From positions 248,001 to 312,000 of the forward strand of contig JFMR01000045.1 in NCBI GenBank assembly GCA_000635015.1: a stretch of DNA of 64,000 bases, in the 5' to 3' direction. This DNA comes from Prochlorococcus sp. scB243_498I20 (GTDB taxonomy: Bacteria > Cyanobacteriota > Cyanobacteriia > PCC-6307 > Cyanobiaceae). Positions 16,694 through 24,330 of the stretch are shown here, piece by piece. How positions within the stretch are numbered: the first letter of the stretch is position 1; each line of letters begins with the position of its first letter. The position numbers and the translations under genes are program-made. The notes beneath the pieces are model-generated. The model saw only the letters and a program-made list of their open reading frames with translations. It had not been told where the DNA came from and ran no database searches.

Positions 16694-17485
16694 TTAAAAA
16701 AATAAATTTTTAAAAATATTTTTTATATCATTTACTGAATTCAGTATGAAATCTGCTCCTGCAATCTTTAGTTTGGATTCATATATTTCTCTCGCTTTTA
16801 AACTGTTTTTTAAATGCAAATGTGGTGGAGCGACAGCAAGACTTATAAATTTCTGCTCTGGAATTATTTTTCTTGAATTAATAATTGTTTTAACATCTGC
16901 TACCGTATCTCCAATATATGCTATGGGAGGAGCTGATCTTCCAAGCTCTTGATTAAGTAATTTTTTAGATAAATAAATGAAACCTTTAGGATCAGGTTTA
17001 TCTGGAGCTTCTCCCATCGCGACTAGCGGAGGATTCAGAAGTTTTAATTTATTCTTTAATATATATTCAGCTGATGCCCTTTCTGCTCCACTTACAAAAC
17101 CCCACAAAATACTATTTTTAGTTAGTTCGCTAAAAATATTTTTCTCGATAAGAATTTTTTCGTTTTTTATAAATCCTGTCCAAATTTCTGATTCTAGAGG
17201 TGATTTCAAACCAAAATATAAATTTTCAAAATGGCAAACTAATTCTTTCCTTGTTGGAGGTGTAATAGTTAATCTATTGCTTACTATGTGTCTTTTTATT
17301 AGTTCTAAACTTAAATCCCAGTCATTGTTCCAAATCCCTTCATTTTTTATTTCATCAATTTCGAAAATACTTGGTTCCCAAAAACAATAATGCTTTACTG
17401 TTTTTATAATTGCCATTCTATAGCTATTCGAAACATCTCTAATAACTCCATCTATATCGAATAGAATTAGACCCTTAATTGACAT
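16694..17485 (-). CDS. HAD-IA hydrolase, cyanobacterial type
   Basis: 263 residues. FDIDGVIRDVSNSYRMAI gives motif I with both Asp, GFVSGA motif II, KPDPKGF the Lys and YIGDTVADVKT motif IV. The NSYR pattern after motif I is typical of a cyanobacterial HAD subgroup. It probably dephosphorylates a small metabolite. Convergent with the NUDIX gene, 13 bp apart. Confidence 0.75.
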   Translation of the reverse strand: MSIKGLILFDIDGVIRDVSNSYRMAIIKTVKHYCFWEPSIFEIDEIKNEGIWNNDWDLSLELIKRHIVSNRLTITPPTRKELVCHFENLYFGLKSPLESEIWTGFIKNEKILIEKNIFSELTKNSILWGFVSGAERASAEYILKNKLKLLNPPLVAMGEAPDKPDPKGFIYLSKKLLNQELGRSAPPIAYIGDTVADVKTIINSRKIIPEQKFISLAVAPPHLHLKNSLKAREIYESKLKIAGADFILNSVNDIKNIFKNLFF

Positions 17486-17701
17486 TTTAAAAATATATAA
17501 GTTTTTTAAATTTACTTAAAATTACATCATATATTTTGATAATTAAACCATTTTTAAATTTAATTTTAAAAAATACGATAATAAAATTATAAACGTTTAA
17601 TTAAATCATAAATATCTGCAAAAATTTAAAATACTAAATTTCATTTTCAATACGGTGCAAAAAACTTTTTAAAAATTCTCAATTTATTAAGAGAAAAATA
17701 T

Positions 17702-18001
17702 CTATATCATCCTTTGGCAAAAAGTATCAACAAGCTCCAATGGAACATCTAACAAAGAAGCTGTCAATTCCTCTCTACTTTCTGCCTGCTCATCAGTTCC
17801 AGAAGAATAAAAAGTATAATATCTCGCGCAAATCTCTTTATATCTTAGTAACTTTACATTTTCATTTAAAATATTTCTATTTTCTTTAAGAGTACTTGAA
17901 ATAGAATATGAATTGATAGCTATAATAGCCATAAAAATATTTAATGAATATTTTCTTAAAAAGTTTATTGTTTTTGTTTTATAAATATTTAATTTGTTCA
18001 T
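17702..18001 (-). CDS. Single-span membrane protein (99 aa)
   Basis: Basic N-terminus, one membrane helix (about residues 20-33) and a polar C-terminal domain with two Cys (KEICARYYTFYSSGTDEQAE). No family recognised. A 216-bp AT-rich gap without a gene lies at 17486-17701. Confidence 0.5.
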   Translation of the reverse strand: MNKLNIYKTKTINFLRKYSLNIFMAIIAINSYSISSTLKENRNILNENVKLLRYKEICARYYTFYSSGTDEQAESREELTASLLDVPLELVDTFCQRMI

Positions 18002-18130
18002 ATGAAATCAGCTAAATAAGGCGTCAATATTTAGTCGAAAATTTTAAAGTAAGTAACGAAAATTAAGAGGTAATTAATTTAAAAATAAATTTGTTTAAAG
18101 AAAGTCAAGACGCTTAAAAATTTAAAGAAG

Positions 18131-18209
18131 CTATTAATTTTCAGGTCAATATAAATTAATAGTTGAAAATATTAAGATTTCTCGATTCGAACGACTCATC
18201 AAAATGAGT
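18131..18209. other. Hairpins and tRNA-like 3' fragment
   Basis: A perfect 10-bp inverted repeat (CTATTAATTT...AAATTAATAG, 18131-18162) is followed by hairpin ACTCAT-CAAA-ATGAGT at 18194-18209. Read on the minus strand, the second hairpin plus CGTTCGAATCG resembles a variable arm followed by a T-loop. No acceptor stem or 5' half is present, so at most this is a tRNA remnant. Confidence 0.25.
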
Positions 18210-18288
18210 AAATTTACTAACTGACAAATTATTTTTTTTACTTATTATTAAAAAGAACTTAAGAAAAATTTAAGTAAAGGTTAACATT

Positions 18289-18528
18289 ATGGCAAAATCA
18301 AAAGCAAAGAGAAAAAAAGCTATTTTATCTCTAAAAACTCCAGCTATTCTGGCAGATGGAGTTATCCAGTTCAGTACAATAGTAACTTCTATCACACTTG
18401 TTTTTTTAACAGTTGGATTTTATTCGGCTTCTAATCAAGCTAATAATTTAAATAAAAACTTAGAAAGAATTACTTCACAAAATTCAGTAAATATGAGTGC
18501 TGGAAATTATTGCGATTTAGCTCTTTGA
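18289..18528 (+). CDS. Small membrane protein, paralog of the 8.2-kb gene
   Basis: 79 residues: a Lys/Arg-rich N-terminus (MAKSKAKRKKAILS), GVIQFSTI, a membrane helix (about 30-47), then a polar tail ending in NYCDLAL. Same layout and length as the product of 8206-8439 on the other strand. Function unknown. Confidence 0.6.
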   Translation: MAKSKAKRKKAILSLKTPAILADGVIQFSTIVTSITLVFLTVGFYSASNQANNLNKNLERITSQNSVNMSAGNYCDLAL

Positions 18529-18641
18529 TAATTAAGCTTTAGTGATTAATGCCTTAAAAATTTATATCAAAAAATTTACTTTTGCTATGCTAGAATCAGA
18601 GAGATAAAACAATAAAGAAATGCATTAACTCTGCAAGGAAA

Positions 18642-18842
18642 TTAGAAAAAAGAAAAAATCATCATTTGTTTATATTTTGAGGAACCAATAACTAAATTTA
18701 AACTTGATATCTTATGGAATTTTTTATGCGTAAAATTACAAAATTCATTTTCATCTGAATAGTTAATTAAATCAACTGCATTAATATTTGAATCAAACCA
18801 CAGCTCATATTCTATGTAATTTGGCTCTGCAAAATAAGTCAT
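18642..18842 (-). CDS. Hypothetical protein (66 aa)
   Basis: Soluble 66-residue product beginning MTYFAEPNYIEYELWFDSN, with a natural-looking composition. No recognised family. From here to 19364 I see no confident gene, only AT-rich DNA with a weak 34-codon frame at 19198-19302. Confidence 0.4.
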   Translation of the reverse strand: MTYFAEPNYIEYELWFDSNINAVDLINYSDENEFCNFTHKKFHKISSLNLVIGSSKYKQMMIFSFF

Positions 18843-19364
18843 ACCAAATTTATTTCAAAAAGAAAAAGCTTCTCTATTTAGTGTGAGGAGAATGTAGAAG
18901 CTACCAACAGCTTAAAAGATTTAATGAACTCTTCTTTAAGAATTAAATAAGATACTAATAAGAAAAAATAAAATATTATTTTAATTTTTAAAAATTATTA
19001 GTTTACTTGCTGCATACTATAAAAAACTGCATCCAAGACCACTGCTTTGATTTAGAAGAATTGAATGCATTATTAGGTTCACATTTTAAAGTTATAAGCA
19101 AGTTATGAATTGTTTAAAAGAAAAAAAAAGAAACAAAAAGAAAGGCATTTTTGCAAGTTATATTTTTAATAAAAAGTAATTATCCATTGGATTTCAGATG
19201 AGTAGGAAAAATAGATTCGGAGCTGTGCTTTCTTACAAAAATGAACAGGGAGATTCAAAAAATTCAGATTCCTATCAAATACAGATAAATTGGAATTTCT
19301 AAAGACTAAAAAGTGGATTAAAGAATAATTACAACACTCCCTAGAAATAATTTGACAGCAACAG

Positions 19365-19616
19365 ATGGGCCATTTAAATTTATCTTGCACACTTCGTTTT
19401 GTATGGTCAGAGGTTTTTAAAAATGATGATGCATTTCTTGCTCATTTAGTTAACCCTCCTGTCGGTGCTTATCTTGAAGTTCACGCTGGACTGTGTGACG
19501 GAGATTCGTCTATTGAATTTTATGGAACTGTTGGAGATTAAGTAATTGAAGCAATTAACGAAAGTGGTCTTACTTTTAAAGTCTTCAAAACTAAACTGGG
19601 TAAAGCAAGATTTTAA
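19365..19616 (+). pseudogene. Remnant of an alpha/beta-barrel-like small protein gene
   Basis: The frame gives MGHLNLSCTLRFVWSEVF, AFLAHLVNPPVGAYLEVHAG and IEFYGTVGD, then TAA at 19539-19541. It continues in frame as VIEAINESGLTFKVFKTKLG before TAA at 19614. The continuity across the stop shows a single nonsense mutation. The usual N-terminal half of such proteins is missing. A degenerate 3' module follows at 19624. Confidence 0.65.
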
Positions 19617-19623
19617 TTAAAGA

Positions 19624-19645
19624 TTGAAAGTCGATCTAAAAATCT
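19624..19645 (+). repeat. Degenerate 3' module core (TTGAAAGTCGATCTAAAA)
   Basis: One mismatch from the repeated TTGACAGTCGATCTAAAA core, eight bases after the pseudogene stop. The hairpin is lost or weak. Confidence 0.5.
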
Positions 19646-19717
19646 AAATTTAAAGATAAATTAAATACTTTTTAAATTATCGTTTTTAGATTGAAATTAC
19701 ACTATTGAATTCTAATT

Positions 19718-20038
19718 ATGGCTTACTATCACGTTCATGGAGTTATCCCAGATACTCTTTCGCAATCTGAAGGGTACAAACTCTTTGAACAATATATTGC
19801 TTCCGGCGCACCTAAGGATAATTTTGACGGCTTTGAATTGATAAGTAGAGTCCATGCTCCTCAAACCGGAGAAGTTTTCGTAACATGCAAAGCTGACAGT
19901 CATCTTAAAATGGCTGAACATTTTGGTATTTGGAGAGCAAAATTTGGCGTTGAATGGAATGTACTTCCTGTTTTTAATGATGAAGAAGTTATTCTAAGAA
20001 ATAAACAACTTGCTGAAGAAGTAGCAGCGATGGGATAA
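19718..20038 (+). CDS. DUF3303-like ferredoxin-fold protein
   Basis: 106-residue soluble protein starting MAYYHVHGVIPDTLSQSEGY and containing FELISRVHAPQTGEVFVTCK and WNVLPVFNDEEVI. The pattern fits a dimeric alpha+beta barrel protein (DUF3303-type). Function unknown. A shared 3' terminator module begins ten bases after the stop. Confidence 0.65.
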   Translation: MAYYHVHGVIPDTLSQSEGYKLFEQYIASGAPKDNFDGFELISRVHAPQTGEVFVTCKADSHLKMAEHFGIWRAKFGVEWNVLPVFNDEEVILRNKQLAEEVAAMG

Positions 20039-20047
20039 TTTAATTGA

Positions 20048-20095
20048 TTGACAGTCGATCTAAAATAAGGGGCAATTAGCTCCTTTTTTTTTTAA
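20048..20095 (+). terminator. 3' module copy with strong terminator
   Basis: TTGACAGTCGATCTAAAA, then hairpin GGGGC-AATTA-GCTCC and a run of ten T: a clear intrinsic terminator for the DUF3303-like gene. Core and hairpin closely match the copy at 6867. Confidence 0.85.
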
Positions 20096-20121
20096 TATGT
20101 TTATATAAATTCCTTAAGTTT

Positions 20122-20526
20122 ATGCGTTCACTTTTATTATTGCCTTTGCTTTTAGGTTTTTCATTTCCAGCGAATGTAAAGTCAGAGTCTTATTATATTG
20201 ATGTTTCAGCAGAAAGTATAGAAAACTATATTCTTAGTGGTAAAGATAAAAATGGATCTGTAACTGGGAATGATCCTACAGTAACTGTTAATAAAGGGGA
20301 TACTATTGTTTTTAATGTAGATGCGTTTAGTCATCCGTTTTATATAAAGACTGAATTTTCTCGTGGAGGCGGTGATCAAGTAACGACAGGGACATTATCA
20401 GGTAACCCTGGAACTCAAAATGGAAAACTATCATGGAACACAACGGGTGTATTAGCTGGGAAATACTATTATGTTTGTTCTCCTCATGCACCTTTTGGGA
20501 TGGGAGGCTCAATTATTATTGAATAA
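20122..20526 (+). CDS. Secreted cupredoxin (plastocyanin-like copper protein)
   Basis: 134 residues with a signal peptide (MRSLLLLPLLLGFSFPANVK). Type-1 copper ligands are visible: H71 in AFSHPFYI, then C119, H122 and M127 in VCSPHAPFGM. It is not canonical plastocyanin but should be an electron carrier or copper protein in the periplasm or lumen. It starts 26 bp after the preceding terminator and is followed at 4 bp by the PDZ gene. Confidence 0.75.
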   Translation: MRSLLLLPLLLGFSFPANVKSESYYIDVSAESIENYILSGKDKNGSVTGNDPTVTVNKGDTIVFNVDAFSHPFYIKTEFSRGGGDQVTTGTLSGNPGTQNGKLSWNTTGVLAGKYYYVCSPHAPFGMGGSIIIE

Positions 20527-20530
20527 ATAA

Positions 20531-21100
20531 ATGAAACGCTTACTACTCCCATTACTAGCTGCCCTCGCTTTACCAACTGCTGTTAATGCTGAAATATCTG
20601 ATGAATTACATAAAAAATGTTTAGAAGCACGAGATTATGCAGGATGTGTGAAAACTAATAAAAAACTATCTCATAAAAAAGATAAGGAAATATCAGGGAT
20701 TGGAATAAGGCTTTTTCTCAATAGTGACACTGCTGAATTAACTATTCAATCTGTAATAAATGATTCACCTGCTGCTTCAGCTGACATTAAACCAAATGAT
20801 GTAATCATAAAAATAGATGGCAAATCAACTAAAGGAATGGGTATAAATGAAGCTGTTTCTCTCATAAAAGGACCAAAAGATAAGCCAATTAAATTAGTTT
20901 TATCAAGAATTAATGAGGCAGGTAAAAAGGAAAAAATAAATGTTCGATTAGTAAGAGATACTTTTAAAGTCTCAACAAAAAACTATTTATATGAAGGTGA
21001 TTTAAGGAGGCAATTAGAGTTTTTCTTTCCAGAAAATATAAAACAGATTTTTCCAGAAAATGATTCCTCGTCAAAGCTCAAAAAAGGAACTTCAATTTAA
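20531..21100 (+). CDS. Secreted single-PDZ-domain protein
   Basis: 189 residues. The signal peptide MKRLLLPLLAALALPTAVNA is the best example of the repeated ATGAAACGCTTACTACT module. A Cys pair (C29, C38) precedes a PDZ domain at about 55-125 (IQSVINDSPAASADIKPNDV, IKIDGKSTKGM). No protease domain is present, so it may be an adaptor or chaperone in the periplasm. It follows the cupredoxin gene at 4 bp, suggesting coexpression. Confidence 0.75.
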   Translation: MKRLLLPLLAALALPTAVNAEISDELHKKCLEARDYAGCVKTNKKLSHKKDKEISGIGIRLFLNSDTAELTIQSVINDSPAASADIKPNDVIIKIDGKSTKGMGINEAVSLIKGPKDKPIKLVLSRINEAGKKEKINVRLVRDTFKVSTKNYLYEGDLRRQLEFFFPENIKQIFPENDSSSKLKKGTSI

Positions 21101-21108
21101 ATTTCTGA

Positions 21109-21321
21109 ATGAAACGCATACTGCTAGTTGAACTTTTATTAGTTTTAATTACCATAATTTATGTTTCTCTAAACCCAATTTCAAGAATTTATATTGCTGA
21201 TTATTTAGAAAAGATATCCTTATTTTTATTTAAAACAGTAAGTGAAGAAGATTTAAATAAGTGGTATGAGAAAAGAGATAAGTATGAATTACTTGAGAAA
21301 TTAGGAGGAACTGCTTATTGA
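21109..21321 (+). CDS. Small membrane-anchored protein, paralog B
   Basis: 70 residues starting MKRILLVELLLVLITIIYVS (variant of the signal module), then NPISRIYIADYLEKISLFLF and EKRDKYELLEKLGGTAY. Paralog of 9161-9376. The 3' module starts at the base after its TGA. Confidence 0.65.
   Translation: MKRILLVELLLVLITIIYVSLNPISRIYIADYLEKISLFLFKTVSEEDLNKWYEKRDKYELLEKLGGTAY
21176..21305 (+). repeat. Direct repeat, right copy
   Basis: Partner of 9231-9360, same orientation, inside paralog B. Confidence 0.6.
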
Positions 21322-21367
21322 TTGACAGTCGATCTAAAATTGGAGGGTATAAAAACCCTCTTTTTTT
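21322..21367 (+). terminator. 3' module copy with strong terminator
   Basis: TTGACAGTCGATCTAAAA, then hairpin GAGGG-TATAAAAA-CCCTC and seven T. The hairpin sequence differs from the 20048 copy while the 18-base core is the same, so the core is conserved independently of terminator function. Confidence 0.85.
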
Positions 21368-21676
21368 ATGACTGCTCAAAATTTTATGAATGTTGTTCGA
21401 TTTAAATTAAAATCTGATTGTGTAGATAAGTATTTCGAAGTAATAGATAAAACAAGCTTTGAGGGGATGACTCAAAGATATATCGCTAAAACTGGAGATT
21501 ATGATTACTGTTTTGTTGGGATCTGGAAAAGTGCAGAAGCTATTTCAGCTCAAAGACCAGCTATGATTGCTCACCTTGATGAGGTTAGAGGATTTATGGA
21601 AGAGTTGTCTCCAGAACTTGGAGTTACTGACCCTGTTTCAGGAAATATTGTTTCTAAAGTTGGATATCACGATTGA
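21368..21676 (+). CDS. Hypothetical ferredoxin-like-fold protein (102 aa)
   Basis: Soluble product MTAQNFMNVVRFKLKSDC..., with YCFVGIWKSAEAISAQRPAM and LDEVRGFMEELSPELG. The pattern suggests a dimeric alpha/beta-barrel (ABM-like) protein. The ATG directly follows the preceding T-run. Its stop codon TGA lies inside the next 3' module core. Confidence 0.55.
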   Translation: MTAQNFMNVVRFKLKSDCVDKYFEVIDKTSFEGMTQRYIAKTGDYDYCFVGIWKSAEAISAQRPAMIAHLDEVRGFMEELSPELGVTDPVSGNIVSKVGYHD

Positions 21677-21712
21677 CAGTCGATCTACCATAATTAGCAT
21701 TTAGCTCCTTCT
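21673..21712 (+). terminator. 3' module copy overlapping a stop codon
   Basis: TTGACAGTCGATCTA followed by a weaker, altered hairpin and TCCTTCT tail. TGA within the core serves as the stop of the 21368 gene, tying the module boundary to the gene end. Confidence 0.55.
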
Positions 21713-21969
21713 CAACCTCTTTGAGTTCCTCTCAATAATTCTCGTAATTTTAACCTAAGACTAAAAATGAAATCAGGTTCAGAAAACCAACTATCTTTAT
21801 CTGTTATTTCTACAGTTTCGTTTAAAAATTTAGCGGAAGAAGTCAAAGAATTTGCAATAATTACTTTTGATTTTGGACTTGAGTAAATAAATCCAATAAT
21901 TAACACAATTAAAAATATGGACCCTTTAACTTTAAGTGATTTAATAAATTCTTTTTTTAAGTAACCCAA
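21712..21969 (-). CDS. Single-span membrane protein (85 aa)
   Basis: Membrane helix at about 17-30, then VIIANSLTSSAKFLNETVEI and a SEPDFIFSLRLKLRELLRG tail. The arrangement (helix, short amphipathic segment, W-containing acidic stretch) loosely resembles paralogs A and B. Function unknown. Confidence 0.5.
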   Translation of the reverse strand: MGYLKKEFIKSLKVKGSIFLIVLIIGFIYSSPKSKVIIANSLTSSAKFLNETVEITDKDSWFSEPDFIFSLRLKLRELLRGTQRG

Positions 21970-22023
21970 AATAATTTAAAAATTAAATTTATTTTAGGAG
22001 TTGATATTTAAAGACAGATTAAA

Positions 22024-22048
22024 TTGACAGTCAATCTAAAATAAAAAA
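22024..22048 (+). repeat. Degenerate 3' module core (TTGACAGTCAATCTAAAA)
   Basis: One mismatch from the core, followed only by an A-run; no hairpin. It lies upstream of a small gene, so it may be the orphan end of a lost gene. Confidence 0.5.
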
Positions 22049-22066
22049 AGTGATAAGTTTTAAAAA

Positions 22067-22234
22067 ATGAGTAAATTTTCCTCTCAGGAAATAGAAAGTC
22101 AATATAACTTAATAAAAACGCTTTTATCTGATCCTGAAAAGTATAAAGATGCTTTAGATGCAATTAAAAAAGATATTGCTTATATGCCACTAGAACTAAA
22201 GAAAAAACTTGAAGAAGAGAATATTACTTTATAA
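22067..22234 (+). CDS. Small helical protein (55 aa)
   Basis: MSKFSSQEIESQYNLIKTLL, then KDALDAIKKDIAYMPLELKK: charged and helical, no membrane span. Overlaps the 3' end of the convergent ACR3 gene by 11 bases. Function unknown. Confidence 0.5.
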   Translation: MSKFSSQEIESQYNLIKTLLSDPEKYKDALDAIKKDIAYMPLELKKKLEEENITL

Positions 22235-23234
22235 ATAATATTTTGGAAGACTTAGAAATATTTACTAAATAAAGCATCAAAGGAACTTCTACTAGTACCC
22301 CAACTATAGTGGCTAAAGCAGCTCCTGAATTAATCCCAAAAAGAGTTATCGATACAGCTACTGCAAGTTCAAAAAAGTTTGAAGCTGCTATCATCGATCC
22401 TGGACAGGAAATAGAATACTTTTGCCTAAAAAACTTCATTGAAAAAGCAGTTAAATAAAAAATAAAAAGAGTCTGTATTATTAATGGAATTGAAATTAAG
22501 ATTATATGAATAGGATTTTGTAATATAGATTTTGATTGAACAAAAAATAATAAAAAGACTGTAAGAATTAAAAAAAACAACGAATAACTTTTACTTTTAT
22601 TCAAAATACTTTTTATTCTTTTTTCGCTATAGATTTTATTTCTTAAAAATATCGCTAGAAAAAGTGGTACCAAAATAAAGATTATTACAGAACCGAAAAC
22701 AGTATCTAACGGGATATCTATACTGTTAAATCCTAAAAGAATTTTTGACAATAATGGAAAGGCTAAAATTAATATTAGATCATTAATAGCTACTTGTATT
22801 AAAGTAAATAAAGGATCGCCTTTAGCAAGATTACTCCAGACAAAAACCATTGCTGTACATGGCGCTATCCCTAATAGAATCATTCCAGAAACATATTCTT
22901 TAGCAAGTACAGGATCTATCAAATTACCATATAAAAAATATAAAAAAGAGGCTGCAATGATTGCCATTGAAACTGGTTTTATTAACCAATTAATAAAAAG
23001 GACAATAGAAAATCCTTTAATCTTATATTTCAAATTTATTATTGACTTGAAATCTATTGATAACATCATTGGGAAAATCATTCCCCAGATAAGAATTGCT
23101 ATTGGAAGATTTATTCTTGAGAGTTCTAATCCGCCTATAAATTGAGATAAATTAGGAAATAAATAACCGGATAAAGATCCAATACACATTGCTAAGAAAA
23201 CCCAAATACTTAGATATCTATCAGAAAATTGCAT
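22224..23234 (-). CDS. acr3: ACR3-family arsenite efflux permease
   Basis: 336 residues, about ten membrane helices. The family hallmark Cys lies in GIAPCTAMVFVWSN (C126), and the conserved Glu in GVLVEVPLML near the end. ACR3 exports arsenite with the proton gradient. It sits beside phosphonate and phosphite genes rather than the arsR-gap-arsJ operon at 44-47 kb. Phosphate-starved cells import more arsenate, so the location is sensible. Confidence 0.88.
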   Translation of the reverse strand: MQFSDRYLSIWVFLAMCIGSLSGYLFPNLSQFIGGLELSRINLPIAILIWGMIFPMMLSIDFKSIINLKYKIKGFSIVLFINWLIKPVSMAIIAASFLYFLYGNLIDPVLAKEYVSGMILLGIAPCTAMVFVWSNLAKGDPLFTLIQVAINDLILILAFPLLSKILLGFNSIDIPLDTVFGSVIIFILVPLFLAIFLRNKIYSEKRIKSILNKSKSYSLFFLILTVFLLFFVQSKSILQNPIHIILISIPLIIQTLFIFYLTAFSMKFFRQKYSISCPGSMIAASNFFELAVAVSITLFGINSGAALATIVGVLVEVPLMLYLVNISKSSKILFIK

Positions 23235-23279
23235 TTAAAATTTTTTAATCAACTATTAAACTTAGCAAAATTTTTTGAC

Positions 23280-23320
23280 CTTAATCTTAACTTAATTTAC
23301 CCATAATAAGCTCTTAATAA
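23280..23320 (+). promoter_or_regulatory. Four 11-bp-periodic Pho-box-like repeats
   Basis: CTTAATCT-TAA-CTTAATTT-ACC-CATAATAA-GCT-CTTAATAA, four 8-mers with exact 3-bp spacers between the divergent ACR3 and OsmC genes. Orientation points toward OsmC, but the array ends only 13 bp before that ATG. A functional promoter there would need a near-leaderless transcript. Confidence 0.45.
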
Positions 23321-23333
23321 TAGCTATTTTTAT

Positions 23334-23735
23334 ATGTCAATAAAGGCGAAATATGTAGGTGAATTTCAGAGTGAAATTATCTTTGAAAATCAATTAAAAA
23401 TTAAAACAAATTCGAACAGAAATTTTCATGATTCTTGCAAACAGACTAAACCCTCAAATCTATTGTCTGCATCTTTAGCTTGTTGTATTTCAACAACTCT
23501 TGGAATAATTCTAGAAAAGAATAATATTGAATCAAAAAGTTTTTATGTTGATATTATCTCTAAAAGTGATGTTCAAAATAATAAAATTTCAACCTTGCAT
23601 TGTAAAATATGCCTTCCACTTATTAAGAAATTAAAAATAAAGAACTTTATAAAAGAAAAAATTGAATCATCATTCATAAGCAATTCTCTTAAAGAATCTA
23701 TAAATATAAGCTATGAATATATTTTTAATAGGTAG
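23334..23735 (+). CDS. OsmC-like protein
   Basis: 133 residues. KPSNLLSASLACCISTTLGI carries the first conserved Cys region of the OsmC/Ohr fold; no second classical Cys motif is obvious. Possible peroxide- or thiol-related role. Convergent with phnZ, overlapping it by 11 bases. Confidence 0.7.
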   Translation: MSIKAKYVGEFQSEIIFENQLKIKTNSNRNFHDSCKQTKPSNLLSASLACCISTTLGIILEKNNIESKSFYVDIISKSDVQNNKISTLHCKICLPLIKKLKIKNFIKEKIESSFISNSLKESINISYEYIFNR

Positions 23736-24330
23736 CTAATCTTTCCGCAACAATCATTTCTTTATAAGTATCTAATTCTTCAACTTCTTTTAGAGAAACC
23801 TTTCCTCTATCATCCCATTTTCTTAATCGAACTGCATCTTTGAAGTATTTATTATTTTCTAGTTCATTAATCTCTTCTTTATTTAAAGCACCACCTTGTA
23901 CCTGAAAACTATTTTTAGATGCTTTAGATAAACTTTCATAATAAGAATTATCGATTGAGCATAAATATCTTTTTGCTACAACGTGTAAGCGAATACTTTC
24001 TGTAATTTCTTCAGAGAAAAAATCTTTTAAAAAATTTGAAGCAATATTTTCATGATTAAGATCTTTTTTTAAGAAATCATTTTTTGAGTCATTTTCATCG
24101 ATTAGAAGATGACCTATATCGTGTAATAAAGAAGCAATTACTATATGCCTTCTGCCATCTTCAGTGCGCGCAAGTGAAGCTGTTTGGAGACTATGTTGTA
24201 ATTGAGTGACTGATTCATCATAATTAGTTTTTCCTTCCTCCTTAATAAAATCAAATAATAAATCTACAAATTCATTGTTATCAGAATTTTGTAATTTGTT
24301 TTTGAAGTTTTTAATAGTTTTGTATTTCAT
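23725..24330 (-). CDS. phnZ: PhnZ-type diiron HD oxygenase
   Basis: 201 residues. Metal ligands: H46, H70-D71, H74, H93, H116 and an Asp in RKWDDRG (173-174). Tyr37 with nearby Glu39 matches the substrate-gating pair region of PhnZ. PhnZ cleaves alpha-hydroxyphosphonates with O2, releasing phosphate. It overlaps phnY by four bases (ATGA), so the pair is coupled. In Prochlorococcus this pair is known to oxidise methylphosphonate to formate and phosphate; substrate here is inferred by homology. Confidence 0.85.
   Translation of the reverse strand: MKYKTIKNFKNKLQNSDNNEFVDLLFDFIKEEGKTNYDESVTQLQHSLQTASLARTEDGRRHIVIASLLHDIGHLLIDENDSKNDFLKKDLNHENIASNFLKDFFSEEITESIRLHVVAKRYLCSIDNSYYESLSKASKNSFQVQGGALNKEEINELENNKYFKDAVRLRKWDDRGKVSLKEVEELDTYKEMIVAERLATY

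Noticed and set aside
16977..17390. Plus-strand 137-residue frame opposite the HAD gene
   Set aside because: The minus-strand frame carries all HAD motifs; this is its complement.
19198..19302. 34-codon frame starting MSRKNRFGAVLSYKNEQ
   Set aside because: Plausible composition but no ribosome-binding site or context. Possibly a relic, not supported as a gene.
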